Of a stretch of 26,966 nucleotides of DNA, positions 12,973 to 20,540 are shown one piece after another. The stretch's first letter is position 1; each line of letters starts with the position of its first letter. Origin of the DNA: a virus. Position numbers and translations under genes: made by a program. The stretch is taken from IMG/VR virus record IMGVR_UViG_3300025000_000368, positions 1 through 26,966 of that record; one strand, 5' to 3'. The notes beneath the pieces were generated by a model. That model was given only the letters and a program-made list of their open reading frames with translations, searched no databases and had not been told where the DNA came from.

Positions 12973-14217
12973 ATGAAAGAAATGCAATTAATGGTTGCTC
13001 AGGCAATTGAGAAAGGACCGAGCCTGAAAGTCCTGCAGCGACGGAGAATTGGTTCAGTTGAATATCAAATCTATCCCGTTGTGATGCTGGCAGAAGGCGT
13101 CCACCACGGGGTCGGCACTGATCCGGTTTATTATCCACCTCAAGTCCTGGAAGCATCGGTCCCACACTGGAATAATATGCCGGTTACAGTCGGTCACCCG
13201 GTTCTTTCCGATGGCACCCACGTCCTTTGCAACCACGACGGAACTATCCGGCAGGAATGGCAGGTTGGGTATGTGGCCAATGTGGTTTTTGATGGAGGTA
13301 AACTCAAGGCCGAACTCTTCCTCAATACAACCTTGGTCAGCCAGAAGTCTCCAAGCCTATTTTCCTTCATTGAGAACGGCGGCAAACTTGAGGTGTCTAC
13401 TGGACTTTTAGCCATGGATGATGGTCAGGCCGGGCAATGGAATTCCGAGCAGTACAGCGCTAGTATAGTCGATATGATCCCGGATCATTTGGCCCTGCTT
13501 CCCAATTCCACCGGGGCCTGCTCCTGGGATGATGGTTGCGGGCTGAGGGCCAATGAAAAAAATGTTATTGATATAACCAGTCTTTCAACGAAGTTTAATG
13601 ATGGCGATACCGCCGACAAAATCAATGCTATGGAGGAAACTATGGCAAAGACAGCAACGCCCGCCGACAAGGCAAAGTGCGCTGAGAAGGCGGTCACTCC
13701 CGCTGACAAAGCAAAATGTAAAGAAATGACGGTCAATCAAATGATCGAAAATAAGGACAATGCCTTTACTGAGGAAGACCGAGAATGGTTGACCGGCCTG
13801 AATGAAGTTCAGTTCAGTAAGGTATTGGTCAATGCCGAACCGAAAGAAATTATCAAGGAGGTTGAAAAGATCGTGGAAAAAGTCATCGACAATACCAAAG
13901 CAGCACCGACCACCCTGGCTGGCTGGCTGGAAACCGTCCCCACCGAGATCCGCTCCGTGGTCAACGCCGGCATGAAAGAACTTGATACCAAGCGGGCCTC
14001 CCTGATTGCCAAGATCACGGCCAATGAGCGGAATACTTTTAATGAGGATCAGCTCAAAGGCATGGATATGGGCATGCTCGAATCCATTTCCAATCTCCTT
14101 CCGGCTCCTGCCCCGAACTATTCCCTCCAGGCTCCTGCGGCACAGATTGCCAATACCGGTCATGTTGAGGAAGCATATATCCCAGTAACTCTTTCGGAGA
14201 ATCTTGGCAAGAAGTAA
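12973..14217 (+). CDS. DUF2213-type prohead protease and scaffold
   Basis: A 414-residue fusion. The N-terminal part (about 30-190) has the DUF2213 protease-like marks: VTVGHP (71-76, His75), SPSLFSFIENGGKLEVSTGL (126-145, Ser142) and PDHLALLPNSTGAC (170-183), giving a His/Ser/Asp set of the S78-like kind. The C-terminal part (about 255-414) is charged and helical with EIIKEVEKIVEKVID and a Pro/Ala-rich end, as expected for a scaffold domain removed after capsid assembly. AGAGGACTAAAATG supports the start. It lies just before the cement and major capsid genes, the usual place. Two 13-residue repeats with Cys link the two halves. Confidence 0.75.
   Translation: MKEMQLMVAQAIEKGPSLKVLQRRRIGSVEYQIYPVVMLAEGVHHGVGTDPVYYPPQVLEASVPHWNNMPVTVGHPVLSDGTHVLCNHDGTIRQEWQVGYVANVVFDGGKLKAELFLNTTLVSQKSPSLFSFIENGGKLEVSTGLLAMDDGQAGQWNSEQYSASIVDMIPDHLALLPNSTGACSWDDGCGLRANEKNVIDITSLSTKFNDGDTADKINAMEETMAKTATPADKAKCAEKAVTPADKAKCKEMTVNQMIENKDNAFTEEDREWLTGLNEVQFSKVLVNAEPKEIIKEVEKIVEKVIDNTKAAPTTLAGWLETVPTEIRSVVNAGMKELDTKRASLIAKITANERNTFNEDQLKGMDMGMLESISNLLPAPAPNYSLQAPAAQIANTGHVEEAYIPVTLSENLGKK
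13642..14217 (+). CDS. Probable nested scaffold protein (191 aa) from an internal start
   Basis: Within the protease/scaffold gene, in the same frame, codon 224 is an ATG preceded by GGAGG at 13632-13636 with a five-base spacer. Translation from here would give MAKTATPADKAKC and the whole helical C-terminal domain without the protease. This is the arrangement of lambda C/Nu3, where the scaffold is made in excess from an internal start. The site is a better ribosome binding site than the one of the full gene. Confidence 0.5.
   Translation: MAKTATPADKAKCAEKAVTPADKAKCKEMTVNQMIENKDNAFTEEDREWLTGLNEVQFSKVLVNAEPKEIIKEVEKIVEKVIDNTKAAPTTLAGWLETVPTEIRSVVNAGMKELDTKRASLIAKITANERNTFNEDQLKGMDMGMLESISNLLPAPAPNYSLQAPAAQIANTGHVEEAYIPVTLSENLGKK
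13657..13734 (+). repeat. Two tandem 39-base repeats coding for TPADKAKC units
   Basis: Residues 229-241 and 242-254 of the protease/scaffold both read TPADKAKC followed by five variable residues. The DNA copies differ at several third positions, so the repeat is not a recent duplication. It is the junction between protease and scaffold and may be a processing site or flexible linker. Confidence 0.7.
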
Positions 14218-14274
14218 TCAGTAATTGAAATTGATGTAGTAATCGAATAACAAAAATATAATGGAGGGCTACAA

Positions 14275-14766
14275 ATGGCCGCTACAAATGCAAAAACGAT
14301 CATCTTGATCGGACGAGGAATCCGGAAAGAGCGAGTGGCAAACGCCGCTATCACTCCGGGACATCTGGTTGAAGTTATGGCCACCGGGAAACTGCGAGTT
14401 CATGCAACTGCCGCCGGAAATGCGCAGAAGGCTTTCGCTATCGAAGACGATATGCAGGGTAAGTCGATTAATGACGCCTATGTTGCCAATACTCGCGTAC
14501 AGTACGAGGTCATGGAGCGCGGTGCTGAGATCAATGCAATTATTGCCAATGGCCAGAATATCGCTATCGGCGATCCTCTGCAGTCTGCTGGTGATGGGAC
14601 TCTGACCAAATACACGGCTCCGACTGAATCGGTATGGGATGATTCCAGTGCTGATACCACCCCGATTGCCGACAATTGTATCGTCGGTTATGCAATGGCA
14701 GCTGTTGATATGTCCGGTTCCAGTGCTGCTGATCCGACTGGTCGCTGTCCCGTAGAAATCGCGTAA
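14275..14766 (+). CDS. Capsid cement / decoration protein (DUF2190-like)
   Basis: A 163-residue beta-rich protein directly before the major capsid gene. The segments VEVMATGKLRVHATAAG, VMERGAEINAIIANGQNIAI and GDPLQSAGDGTLTK are typical of small capsid cement proteins, which bind the capsid surface after expansion and stabilise it. GGAGGG seven bases before the ATG gives strong translation, as expected for a protein made in hundreds of copies. The Ala/Gly-rich, low-Cys composition fits. The exact family is an inference from pattern and place. Confidence 0.7.
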   Translation: MAATNAKTIILIGRGIRKERVANAAITPGHLVEVMATGKLRVHATAAGNAQKAFAIEDDMQGKSINDAYVANTRVQYEVMERGAEINAIIANGQNIAIGDPLQSAGDGTLTKYTAPTESVWDDSSADTTPIADNCIVGYAMAAVDMSGSSAADPTGRCPVEIA

Positions 14767-14826
14767 TATTTCGCTGCCTGGTTGGTGGCATAAAAGTTTT
14801 TTGAGATAAACTCGTAGGAGGAAGCA

Positions 14827-15900
14827 ATGAATAAAACGTATGGAAATGCTGGGATTGAATTTATTCAGAATGGTGCCGGGTCTGGCCCCGTATCGCAGAA
14901 ACTGATGGCCGGTGGAATGTCTGTTGGCCTGCTCAAACCTTGGATTGGAACTGATGGCAATCCCTATGCCGTTGTCTATAATGGCGGACAGCCGCAGGTA
15001 GTCAGGGTCAACGCCGCCACTCTCCGGAAAGATGAGTGGAAGGAACTCGATTCCGCAGTTATGTTTGCTGCCCAGGAGCGTCTTGTTGGTGTAGCTGATC
15101 TGTATTCCCGGAATCTGGTATATCGGATTGGTAATGGTCTTGGAAAAACCGTTCTTGAGTATGAGGACATCTCCGAGCTTACTGCCGCTGAACTGACCAT
15201 GGATGCGGTTACTCCGAGCAAGAGGGATCGGCCCGAAACGACCCTGAAGTATTTGCCCCTGCCCATCGTCCATAAGGATTTCCAGTACAATATCCGGACC
15301 CTGACGGCTTCCAGGAATGGCAGCACACCCCTGGATACCACCACAGCCACCATGGCGGCTCGGGTTGTGGCAGAGAAGATCGAGGAGATGCTGTTTGCTG
15401 GCGTTTCTTCTTACGCTTACGGCGGCGGAACGATTTACGGGTACTTAGACCACCCCCAGGCCAACGACGTCACCTTGACGGCAAATTGGGACGCCTCCGG
15501 TAAGACTGGTGAGCAGATTCTTGATGATGTTCGGGAAATGAAACAGGCTTCCATCGACTCCCATTTCTACGGTCCCTGGGTTCTCTATGTGCCGACTTCG
15601 TATGAGACTGTTCTCGATGACGATTACAAGGCTGAATCCGATAAGACCATTCGTCAGCGTATCTTGGAAATCGCCGGCATTACTGAGGTCAAAGTCGTTG
15701 ACAAACTGACCGCCGATAACGTTATCCTGGTTCAGATGACTTCTGATGTTGTCAGGATTGTTGAAGGTCTGCCTCTTACTACGGTTGAGTGGACTGAAGG
15801 TGGCGGCATGACTACCAATTACAAGGTTATGACAATCATGGTTCCGCAGATTCGGGCTGATCAGAATGGCAACTGTGGTGTAACGGTACTGCACGCTTAA
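14827..15900 (+). CDS. Major capsid protein, HK97 fold
   Basis: A 357-residue protein with features of encapsulin-like phage capsids: LYSRNLVYRIGNGLGKT (about 97-113), a beta-rich region with LPLPIVHKDFQYNIR, ARVVAEKIEEMLFAG (the spine helix region), then GYLDHPQANDVTL, VLYVPTSYETVLDDDY and a C-terminal beta strand set. The order E-loop region, spine helix, P-domain, A-domain is that of the HK97 fold. TAGGAGG seven bases before ATG indicates high expression. A hairpin lies just after the stop. The encapsulin-like subgroup is my reading of the sequence; capsid identity is supported by position between cement and connector genes. Confidence 0.8.
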   Translation: MNKTYGNAGIEFIQNGAGSGPVSQKLMAGGMSVGLLKPWIGTDGNPYAVVYNGGQPQVVRVNAATLRKDEWKELDSAVMFAAQERLVGVADLYSRNLVYRIGNGLGKTVLEYEDISELTAAELTMDAVTPSKRDRPETTLKYLPLPIVHKDFQYNIRTLTASRNGSTPLDTTTATMAARVVAEKIEEMLFAGVSSYAYGGGTIYGYLDHPQANDVTLTANWDASGKTGEQILDDVREMKQASIDSHFYGPWVLYVPTSYETVLDDDYKAESDKTIRQRILEIAGITEVKVVDKLTADNVILVQMTSDVVRIVEGLPLTTVEWTEGGGMTTNYKVMTIMVPQIRADQNGNCGVTVLHA

Positions 15901-15903
15901 TCC

Positions 15904-15959
15904 GCGCCCACAGTGAATGCAAAATGATATTAGAATGGTGGGCGCAACTCACCATTCTA
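15904..15959 (+). terminator. Post-capsid hairpin with a mutually exclusive alternative
   Basis: A perfect 10-bp stem pairs 15931-15940 with 15950-15959 around a nine-base loop and is followed by TTTC. An alternative 8-bp stem pairs 15904-15911 with 15938-15945 and shares bases 15938-15940, so only one of the two can form. This may be a leaky terminator or mRNA-stabilising structure that keeps capsid transcripts above those of downstream genes. Confidence 0.5.
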
Positions 15960-15992
15960 TTTCATCAAAGATAACCAGCAAGGAGGGGTTCT

Positions 15993-16472
15993 ATGAACCT
16001 TTGTAAATATAGAAAGAAAGCAAAAACAGGCCGGCACTCTTTTAAGTATGAGGGGAAAAGATATTCGGTTGTGCCTGGAGATACAGTCGAAGTACCGGAG
16101 GGATTTCTTGGTTCCTTCGAAAAAGATTATGATTGTTTGACGGCGATCAAACCGATTCCCGAACCGGTAAAGATCCAAGCACCAATTGCCCCGCCGAAAG
16201 AACTCCATCTGATCCGGGTTCAGCGGGGAATGTATAATATTATCAATCCGGACAATCCCGATAAACCCCTGAATGACGCCCCGATGAAAAAGAAGGATGC
16301 CGAGGTGATCATGGGGAAGATGATGGAGATCCCCAAGACTGAAATTGTCGACCTTGGTACTCTGGGCTGGGATGCTCTGATCGGTATCATGGAAGAGGAA
16401 GGGATCGAGATCCTCGAAGAGTACGAAAGTGAAGATCAACTCCGAGAAGCAATCCTTGATGCCCGTGGCTGA
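15993..16472 (+). CDS. Hypothetical head-region protein (159 aa)
   Basis: A 159-residue protein of unknown family. The first 45 residues read as a small beta domain (HSFKYEGKRYSVVPGDTVEVP), followed by a Pro-rich linker (PIPEPVKIQAPIAPPKE) and a helical C-terminal part with LGWDALIGIMEEEGIEILEE and EDQLREAILDA, which recalls a small HeH/LEM-like helix pair. AAGGAGG before the ATG supports the start. The N-terminal part resembles small domains found in phage head-tail region proteins; a virion role is likely. Confidence 0.6.
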   Translation: MNLCKYRKKAKTGRHSFKYEGKRYSVVPGDTVEVPEGFLGSFEKDYDCLTAIKPIPEPVKIQAPIAPPKELHLIRVQRGMYNIINPDNPDKPLNDAPMKKKDAEVIMGKMMEIPKTEIVDLGTLGWDALIGIMEEEGIEILEEYESEDQLREAILDARG

Positions 16473-16510
16473 TTAAATAAATAAACCATTTAGTTACAAA
16501 GGATAATAAA

Positions 16511-16741
16511 ATGTCATATTCACTCGAAACCCCTTGTTGTAATTTTCATCCATCGACTCCACCAAATGATTGTCTTAAAAAAGACACTTGTACAGATCGG
16601 CATATTCTTTATGGGGCTGTTTGCGCAATACATCAAATGCCGTTTGGTGTTGGACATCTGGGCGCAGGTACGATAACATTAACCTGCAATAATAAAGTTG
16701 TAGCAGAATCAATGCCAAAAGAAAGATACGTCAAAGATTGA
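16511..16741 (+). CDS. Small Cys-rich hypothetical protein (76 aa)
   Basis: A 76-residue protein of unknown family with TPCCNFHP, C-x5-C and later Cys residues, then HQMPFGVGHLGAGTITLTCNNK. The Cys and His residues could form a metal site. AAAGGATAATAAAATG is a fair ribosome binding site. The gene is AT-richer than the capsid genes and stands at the left end of the sugar/sulfate modification block, one base before the DUF115-like gene. Confidence 0.55.
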   Translation: MSYSLETPCCNFHPSTPPNDCLKKDTCTDRHILYGAVCAIHQMPFGVGHLGAGTITLTCNNKVVAESMPKERYVKD

Positions 16742-16742
16742 T

Positions 16743-17405
16743 ATGTCGTTCTGGGAAATACCAAGGATTTGGCCTGAGTCGACTGTCTTCATTATCGGTG
16801 GTGGAGTCAGTCTTTTAAAACAGGATTTATCACTCATCCATAATCACCGAGTGATCGGAGTGAATCAGGCATATAAACTCGGGCCTTGGGTTGATGCCTG
16901 CTGGTTTGGTGACAAAGGTTGGTACGAAGAGAATTTACCGGCGATAACGGAGTATGGAGGGCTGATTGCTACTTGCGCAGCTACTCTTCCAGGACAGAGA
17001 AAAGTTAGGGTGAAATATGTTGGCAGAAGTAAACCATCTGGAATTGAGATCAAGAGAAGAAATGGTATTGCCTGGAATGGAAACTCCGGGGCTTCGGCGA
17101 TCAATTTTGCCTACTGGCTTGGAGCAAAAACTGTCGTCCTACTCGGCTTCGATATGCAGAACCCGGCTGATCCAAAGGATACGCAGTCTCATTGGCATAA
17201 CGACTATGAAGTCAGGTTCGACAAAAAAGCAGGAAGACTTCATGACCCATACCCAAAGTTTATGAAGTACTGGCCAGTAATAGCCAGGGATGCAAATCAG
17301 GTTGGATTGAAGATTATAAACGCAACAGTCGGCGGCGCTCTTGAAACATTTGAACGAAAACCATTAGAGGCCATATGTCAGGATTTATCAGCCCATACGT
17401 TGTAA
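16743..17405 (+). CDS. DUF115 / sialyltransferase-like Rossmann protein
   Basis: A 220-residue protein with VFIIGGGVSLL (15-25), a glycine-rich nucleotide-binding start, and NGNSGASAINFAYWLGAKTV (112-131) followed by VLLGFDMQ. The pattern SG.sA...A..LGak.v.LlGfDm is shared by DUF115 (Maf-type flagellin glycosylation) proteins and by GT42-type sialyltransferases. Its likely role is transfer or handling of a nucleotide-activated sugar. It overlaps the acyltransferase gene by 31 bases, so the two are co-translated. Exact donor and acceptor are unknown. Confidence 0.6.
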   Translation: MSFWEIPRIWPESTVFIIGGGVSLLKQDLSLIHNHRVIGVNQAYKLGPWVDACWFGDKGWYEENLPAITEYGGLIATCAATLPGQRKVRVKYVGRSKPSGIEIKRRNGIAWNGNSGASAINFAYWLGAKTVVLLGFDMQNPADPKDTQSHWHNDYEVRFDKKAGRLHDPYPKFMKYWPVIARDANQVGLKIINATVGGALETFERKPLEAICQDLSAHTL

Positions 17406-17872
17406 TTGACCAAGGGGTCAAGTTAGCTCTGACTACTAAAGTCTTCCATTTTGTTGTCCTTCGAGACAATGTGGAGATTGGCGAGAACTCGATTGTTGGT
17501 CATAATGTGGTGATTGAAAGGGATACCAAGATCGGCAACAATACGACGATTCAATCTCAATGCCATATCACCGCAGAAGCCACTATCGGTGACAATGTTT
17601 TCTTCGGTCCGGGAGTAGTAATGACCAATGAGAAGAACATTGCCAATCAGGGGAGAGCGGTTCCAAAGATTGAGCGGGCTATTATCGGCAATGGAGCTCG
17701 GATTGGGGCTGGTGCTGTGATTGCCCCTGGCGTAAATATTGGCGAGAATGCTTTCATTCATGCCAATTCTTTTGTAACGAAAGACATTCCGGCTGGTGAA
17801 GTTTGGGGAACGCCTCATGGTAAGAGTCGAGCAGTCAAGATTGGTACAGTGCCGGAGAGTGAATGGCTATGA
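17375..17872 (+). CDS. Hexapeptide-repeat acyltransferase
   Basis: A 165-residue left-handed beta-helix protein. Repeats of the form [ILV]-G-x4 are clear: VEIGENSIVGHNVVIERDTK, then IGNNTTI, IGDNVFFGPGVV, IIGNGARIGAGAVIAPG and VNIGENAFI, ending in VTKDIPAGEVWGTPHGK. This is typical of WbbJ/WlbB-type O- or N-acetyltransferases that modify sugars, working as trimers with acetyl-CoA. GAGG lies six bases before the start, which is inside the previous gene. The product fits addition of an acyl group to a sugar made or moved by the neighbouring enzymes. Confidence 0.85.
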   Translation: MSGFISPYVVIDQGVKLALTTKVFHFVVLRDNVEIGENSIVGHNVVIERDTKIGNNTTIQSQCHITAEATIGDNVFFGPGVVMTNEKNIANQGRAVPKIERAIIGNGARIGAGAVIAPGVNIGENAFIHANSFVTKDIPAGEVWGTPHGKSRAVKIGTVPESEWL

Positions 17873-18498
17873 TTAATCAGATCCCTTCAATAGTCGTTTG
17901 CCTTCGCTCTGGCGGTGATTATTACCCAGGCCATGTGAGAGCACTCGCAAGACAGATTGAACGCAATGCGACGATTCCTTATCGTTTTGTTTGCTATACA
18001 GATCAGGCTGATGAACTTCCGGAAATAGAGACGGTTGAACTTGAAAAGAATTATCCCGGCTGGTGGTCTTGCGTCGAACTTTGGAAACACCAAGGACCGA
18101 CAATTGCTATTGGCCTGGATACAATGATCCTGAAGAACATTGACGACCTTTTGAAAATGGTCTGTCATATCCCGGAAGATGATTTCTTTTTGCTTGATTC
18201 GTTCTTTCATCCGGGAGAATTTATCAATGGGATGCAGGCATGGAATGGAGATTGGTCCTGGCTGTATGATGAGTTTGACTTTGAGAAGGAATCAAAACTC
18301 CATCGTGGTGATGAAAATTACCAGATAAATGCTTTGCTGACCAAAGGGGTCGATTTAACAGCAATCCAAGAATACTTTGCCGGGATTTGTAATTACAAAC
18401 TCCATATTCGGAAGAACCTTGTGAAAGATCCGGGAATCATCATTTTCCATGGCGATCCCAAGCCCTGGCGGACGAATCTATGGAGGTTAGTGGAATGA
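17863..18498 (+). CDS. Glycosyltransferase, copy 1 of a tandem pair
   Basis: A 211-residue GT-A-like protein. It has HVRALARQIERN and PYRFVCYTD, then the diagnostic block PGWWSCVELW and IGLDTMILKNIDDLL (83-97), AWNGDWSWLYDEFDFEK and IIFHGDPKPW. The layout matches GT8-like nucleotide-sugar transferases, in which the central block is normally DxD; here the first Asp is Gly84 and only Asp86 remains. The ATG at 17863 has GGAG five bases upstream; an alternative ATG at 17869 overlaps the previous stop as ATGA. It is a clear paralog of the next gene. Confidence 0.7.
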   Translation: MAMINQIPSIVVCLRSGGDYYPGHVRALARQIERNATIPYRFVCYTDQADELPEIETVELEKNYPGWWSCVELWKHQGPTIAIGLDTMILKNIDDLLKMVCHIPEDDFFLLDSFFHPGEFINGMQAWNGDWSWLYDEFDFEKESKLHRGDENYQINALLTKGVDLTAIQEYFAGICNYKLHIRKNLVKDPGIIIFHGDPKPWRTNLWRLVE

Positions 18499-19142
18499 AG
18501 TCAACAATGCCGGTGTTTGCTTGTGTACTGAAGCTTGGGGGGGATTATATAGAAGAGCACGTCCGACTCCTTGCAGCGCAGGTACAAGCAAATACGACGA
18601 TTCCTTACGACTTCATTTGTTTTACAGACTCCAAGGAAAAGATTGATGGCGTCGTCTCTATTCCCCTGATTAATAACTGGCCAGGTTGGTGGTCTGTCCC
18701 TGAGGTTTTTCGGAATATTGGTCCGACTGTTGTAACTGGTATTGATACAATGATCCGTGGTAACATTGATGACTTATTTAAGGTGGCCACTGACTCTACA
18801 GAAAAAGATTTTTGGATGATTCGTTCTTTCAGACCACCAGTCAGAACTATCTCAGGAATTATGGCCTGGAATGGAGATTGGTCATGGCTGTATGACCAAT
18901 TTGATTATGAGAAATTTTCCAAGCAGCTTCGTGGTGAAGAAGATTATACGAATACCAAATTGAAAGAGAAACGAATCATCCCCAGGATATTACAAGACGC
19001 CTTCCCGGAGAGCATCTATTCATATAAGCGACATTGTTCTGGTGGAATATCTTCAAATTGTAAGGTGCTTGTTTTCCATGGTAAACCCAGGCCGTTTGAA
19101 GTCCCAACCCTTTGGCAAGAGATTGTAAAGGAGCATGCATGA
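18495..19142 (+). CDS. Glycosyltransferase, copy 2 of a tandem pair
   Basis: A 215-residue paralog of the preceding protein with the same blocks: HVRLLAAQVQAN, PYDFICFTD, PGWWSVPEVF, TGIDTMIRGNIDDLF (81-95), AWNGDWSWLYDQFDYEK and LVFHGKPRPF. Here too the DxD position is Gly-x-Asp (Gly82, Asp84). The start at 18495 is chosen because it overlaps the previous stop as ATGA and GGAGG lies eight bases upstream. The copies differ at most positions outside the blocks, so the duplication is old or the genes were acquired as a pair. Different sugar specificity is likely. Confidence 0.7.
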   Translation: MKSTMPVFACVLKLGGDYIEEHVRLLAAQVQANTTIPYDFICFTDSKEKIDGVVSIPLINNWPGWWSVPEVFRNIGPTVVTGIDTMIRGNIDDLFKVATDSTEKDFWMIRSFRPPVRTISGIMAWNGDWSWLYDQFDYEKFSKQLRGEEDYTNTKLKEKRIIPRILQDAFPESIYSYKRHCSGGISSNCKVLVFHGKPRPFEVPTLWQEIVKEHA

Positions 19143-19816
19143 AAGATCCGATTTTAGTAGTTGGTTGTGCCCGTTCTGGAACATCGATGACGGCAGGTAT
19201 GCTCAATATCTGTGGGGCTTTTGGCGGGGAGATGTATGGACCCAGTATTGATGCCCAGAAGGGGATGTTTGAAAATTGCAATCTCCGGAATGATATTGTT
19301 AAACCGTACCTGAAAAAGATCGGCGCCGACCCAATGGGCCAGAAGCCACTTCCGAACAATCGCCAGGTATTTGAAGTTTCCCAGCCGGAAGCAGATCACT
19401 GGAGAGATATCGTTCAGCGGCTTATGATGTCTCAGGGATATAAAAGTGGTGAATGGTTCTGCAAATGTACCAAGGCTGCTGGAATGTGGTATATGTGGCA
19501 TAAAGCCTTTCCAAAAGCTAAATGGATTATCATTCATCGGAATCATAAGGATATCATCAGGAGCTGCCAATTAACGAGATTCATGCGGGCTTACCGGGAT
19601 GAGGCTGGCTGGCAGTCTTGGATAGACCAGCACGAAAAAAGATTTGCAGAAATGCATACTGCTAAGCTGGATATCTTTGACTTCTGGCCTTCCCGACTTT
19701 GTGCTGGAGATTGGGATTATGCTAGGCAGTTGATAGAGAGTGTTGGCTTGGTATTCAACGAGCCTATGGTCAAAGCCTTTATCGAGCCGAAATGGTTCAA
19801 TGAGGAGGGCAAGTAA
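19139..19816 (+). CDS. PAPS-dependent sulfotransferase-like protein
   Basis: A 225-residue protein with ILVVGCARSGTSMTAGML (5-22), in which RSGTS (12-16) is the 5'-phosphosulfate loop, and WIIIHRNHKDIIRSC (129-143), where Arg134 and Ser142 are spaced as in the 3'-phosphate-binding motif (Arg, eight residues on, Ser). These are the two PAPS-binding motifs of sulfotransferases. It likely moves sulfate from PAPS to a sugar or other hydroxyl. AAGGAG six bases before the ATG supports the start, which overlaps the previous stop as ATGA. The last base of its stop is shared with the next, structural, gene. Confidence 0.75.
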   Translation: MKDPILVVGCARSGTSMTAGMLNICGAFGGEMYGPSIDAQKGMFENCNLRNDIVKPYLKKIGADPMGQKPLPNNRQVFEVSQPEADHWRDIVQRLMMSQGYKSGEWFCKCTKAAGMWYMWHKAFPKAKWIIIHRNHKDIIRSCQLTRFMRAYRDEAGWQSWIDQHEKRFAEMHTAKLDIFDFWPSRLCAGDWDYARQLIESVGLVFNEPMVKAFIEPKWFNEEGK

Positions 19817-20184
19817 TGCCTCGCGTAACTGACGCTGAAGTATTTGCTATTATTGATACCACTTTGACTGACATTGATGTTTTTATCAATACGGCAAATA
19901 TGATGGTAACTTCCTGGCTGGAAACGGCTGGTTTAACCGATGAAACCTTGAAGGAGATCGAACGGTATCTTTCCGCCCACGTCTTGAGCGTACAGGATCA
20001 GAGGACCAAATCGGTAAAAGTAGATACGCTTGGCGAAACTTATCAGGGGCAGTGGGGAATGGGGCTGAATGGTACCAGCTATGGCCAGATGGCAATTCTC
20101 CTGGATATTTCCGGAACTCTTGGGAAGATAGCCAAAAATGGATATAGCAAATCCGCTTCCCTGAATATGATAGGGTATCACTGA
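19816..20184 (+). CDS. Head-tail connector (adaptor) protein
   Basis: A 122-residue helical protein with IERYLSAHVLSVQDQRTKSV and GETYQGQWGMGLNGTSYGQMA, the pattern of small head completion or adaptor proteins that dock below the portal. GGAGG precedes the ATG, and TAATG overlap joins it to the sulfotransferase gene. It is the first of four genes in standard neck order. Confidence 0.7.
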   Translation: MPRVTDAEVFAIIDTTLTDIDVFINTANMMVTSWLETAGLTDETLKEIERYLSAHVLSVQDQRTKSVKVDTLGETYQGQWGMGLNGTSYGQMAILLDISGTLGKIAKNGYSKSASLNMIGYH

Positions 20185-20540
20185 TGAATCTCAGAAAGTT
20201 TTTCAATCAGAAAGCGGTTTACTGGGGATCACCAACCCCGGATGGGTATGGTGGATATACTTATGGTGATCCGATTGAAGTAGATGTTCGCTGGACTGTA
20301 AAGCAAGAGAAGTTTTTGACTTCTCAAGGCGCTGGAAATGGAGTTGAGGAAGTCATTTCCAGGGTTGTTGTTCTTTCTGAAACGGATTTTGATATGAAAG
20401 GTAGGATGGCCTTGATGTTATTGGCGGATGTCGATAGTAGCGGAACTCCAGAAACAGAAGATGCACTGACCATCGAAGGTTTTGAGAAGATCCCGACAAT
20501 CAAAGCAGATCAATTTTTACGAAAAGCATTTTTGGTATGA
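20184..20540 (+). CDS. Head closure (stopper) protein
   Basis: A 118-residue beta-rich protein starting MNLRKFFNQKAVYWGSP, with DGYGGYTYGDPIEVDVRW, GRMALM, EGFEKIPTIKADQFLRKAFLV at the end. This is the typical pattern of phage head-tail joining proteins with a small beta barrel that closes the neck channel. Its start shares one base with the previous stop as TGATG, and its stop overlaps the next start. Confidence 0.75.
   Translation: MNLRKFFNQKAVYWGSPTPDGYGGYTYGDPIEVDVRWTVKQEKFLTSQGAGNGVEEVISRVVVLSETDFDMKGRMALMLLADVDSSGTPETEDALTIEGFEKIPTIKADQFLRKAFLV

Noticed and set aside
14257-14262. Perfect TATAAT just before the cement gene.
   Set aside because: The GGAGGG ribosome binding site begins directly after it, so a start site seven bases downstream would leave the transcript without it. 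No -35 box lies at a proper distance.
14767-14826. Possible hairpin with a T run (TGCC/GGCA then TTTTTT) between cement and capsid genes.
   Set aside because: The stem has only four pairs and the T run is seven bases away from it, so it is not a credible terminator.
14269-15273. 334-codon open frame on the minus strand opposite the cement and capsid genes.
   Set aside because: It mirrors two well-supported genes, has no ribosome binding site and shows no recognisable protein pattern.
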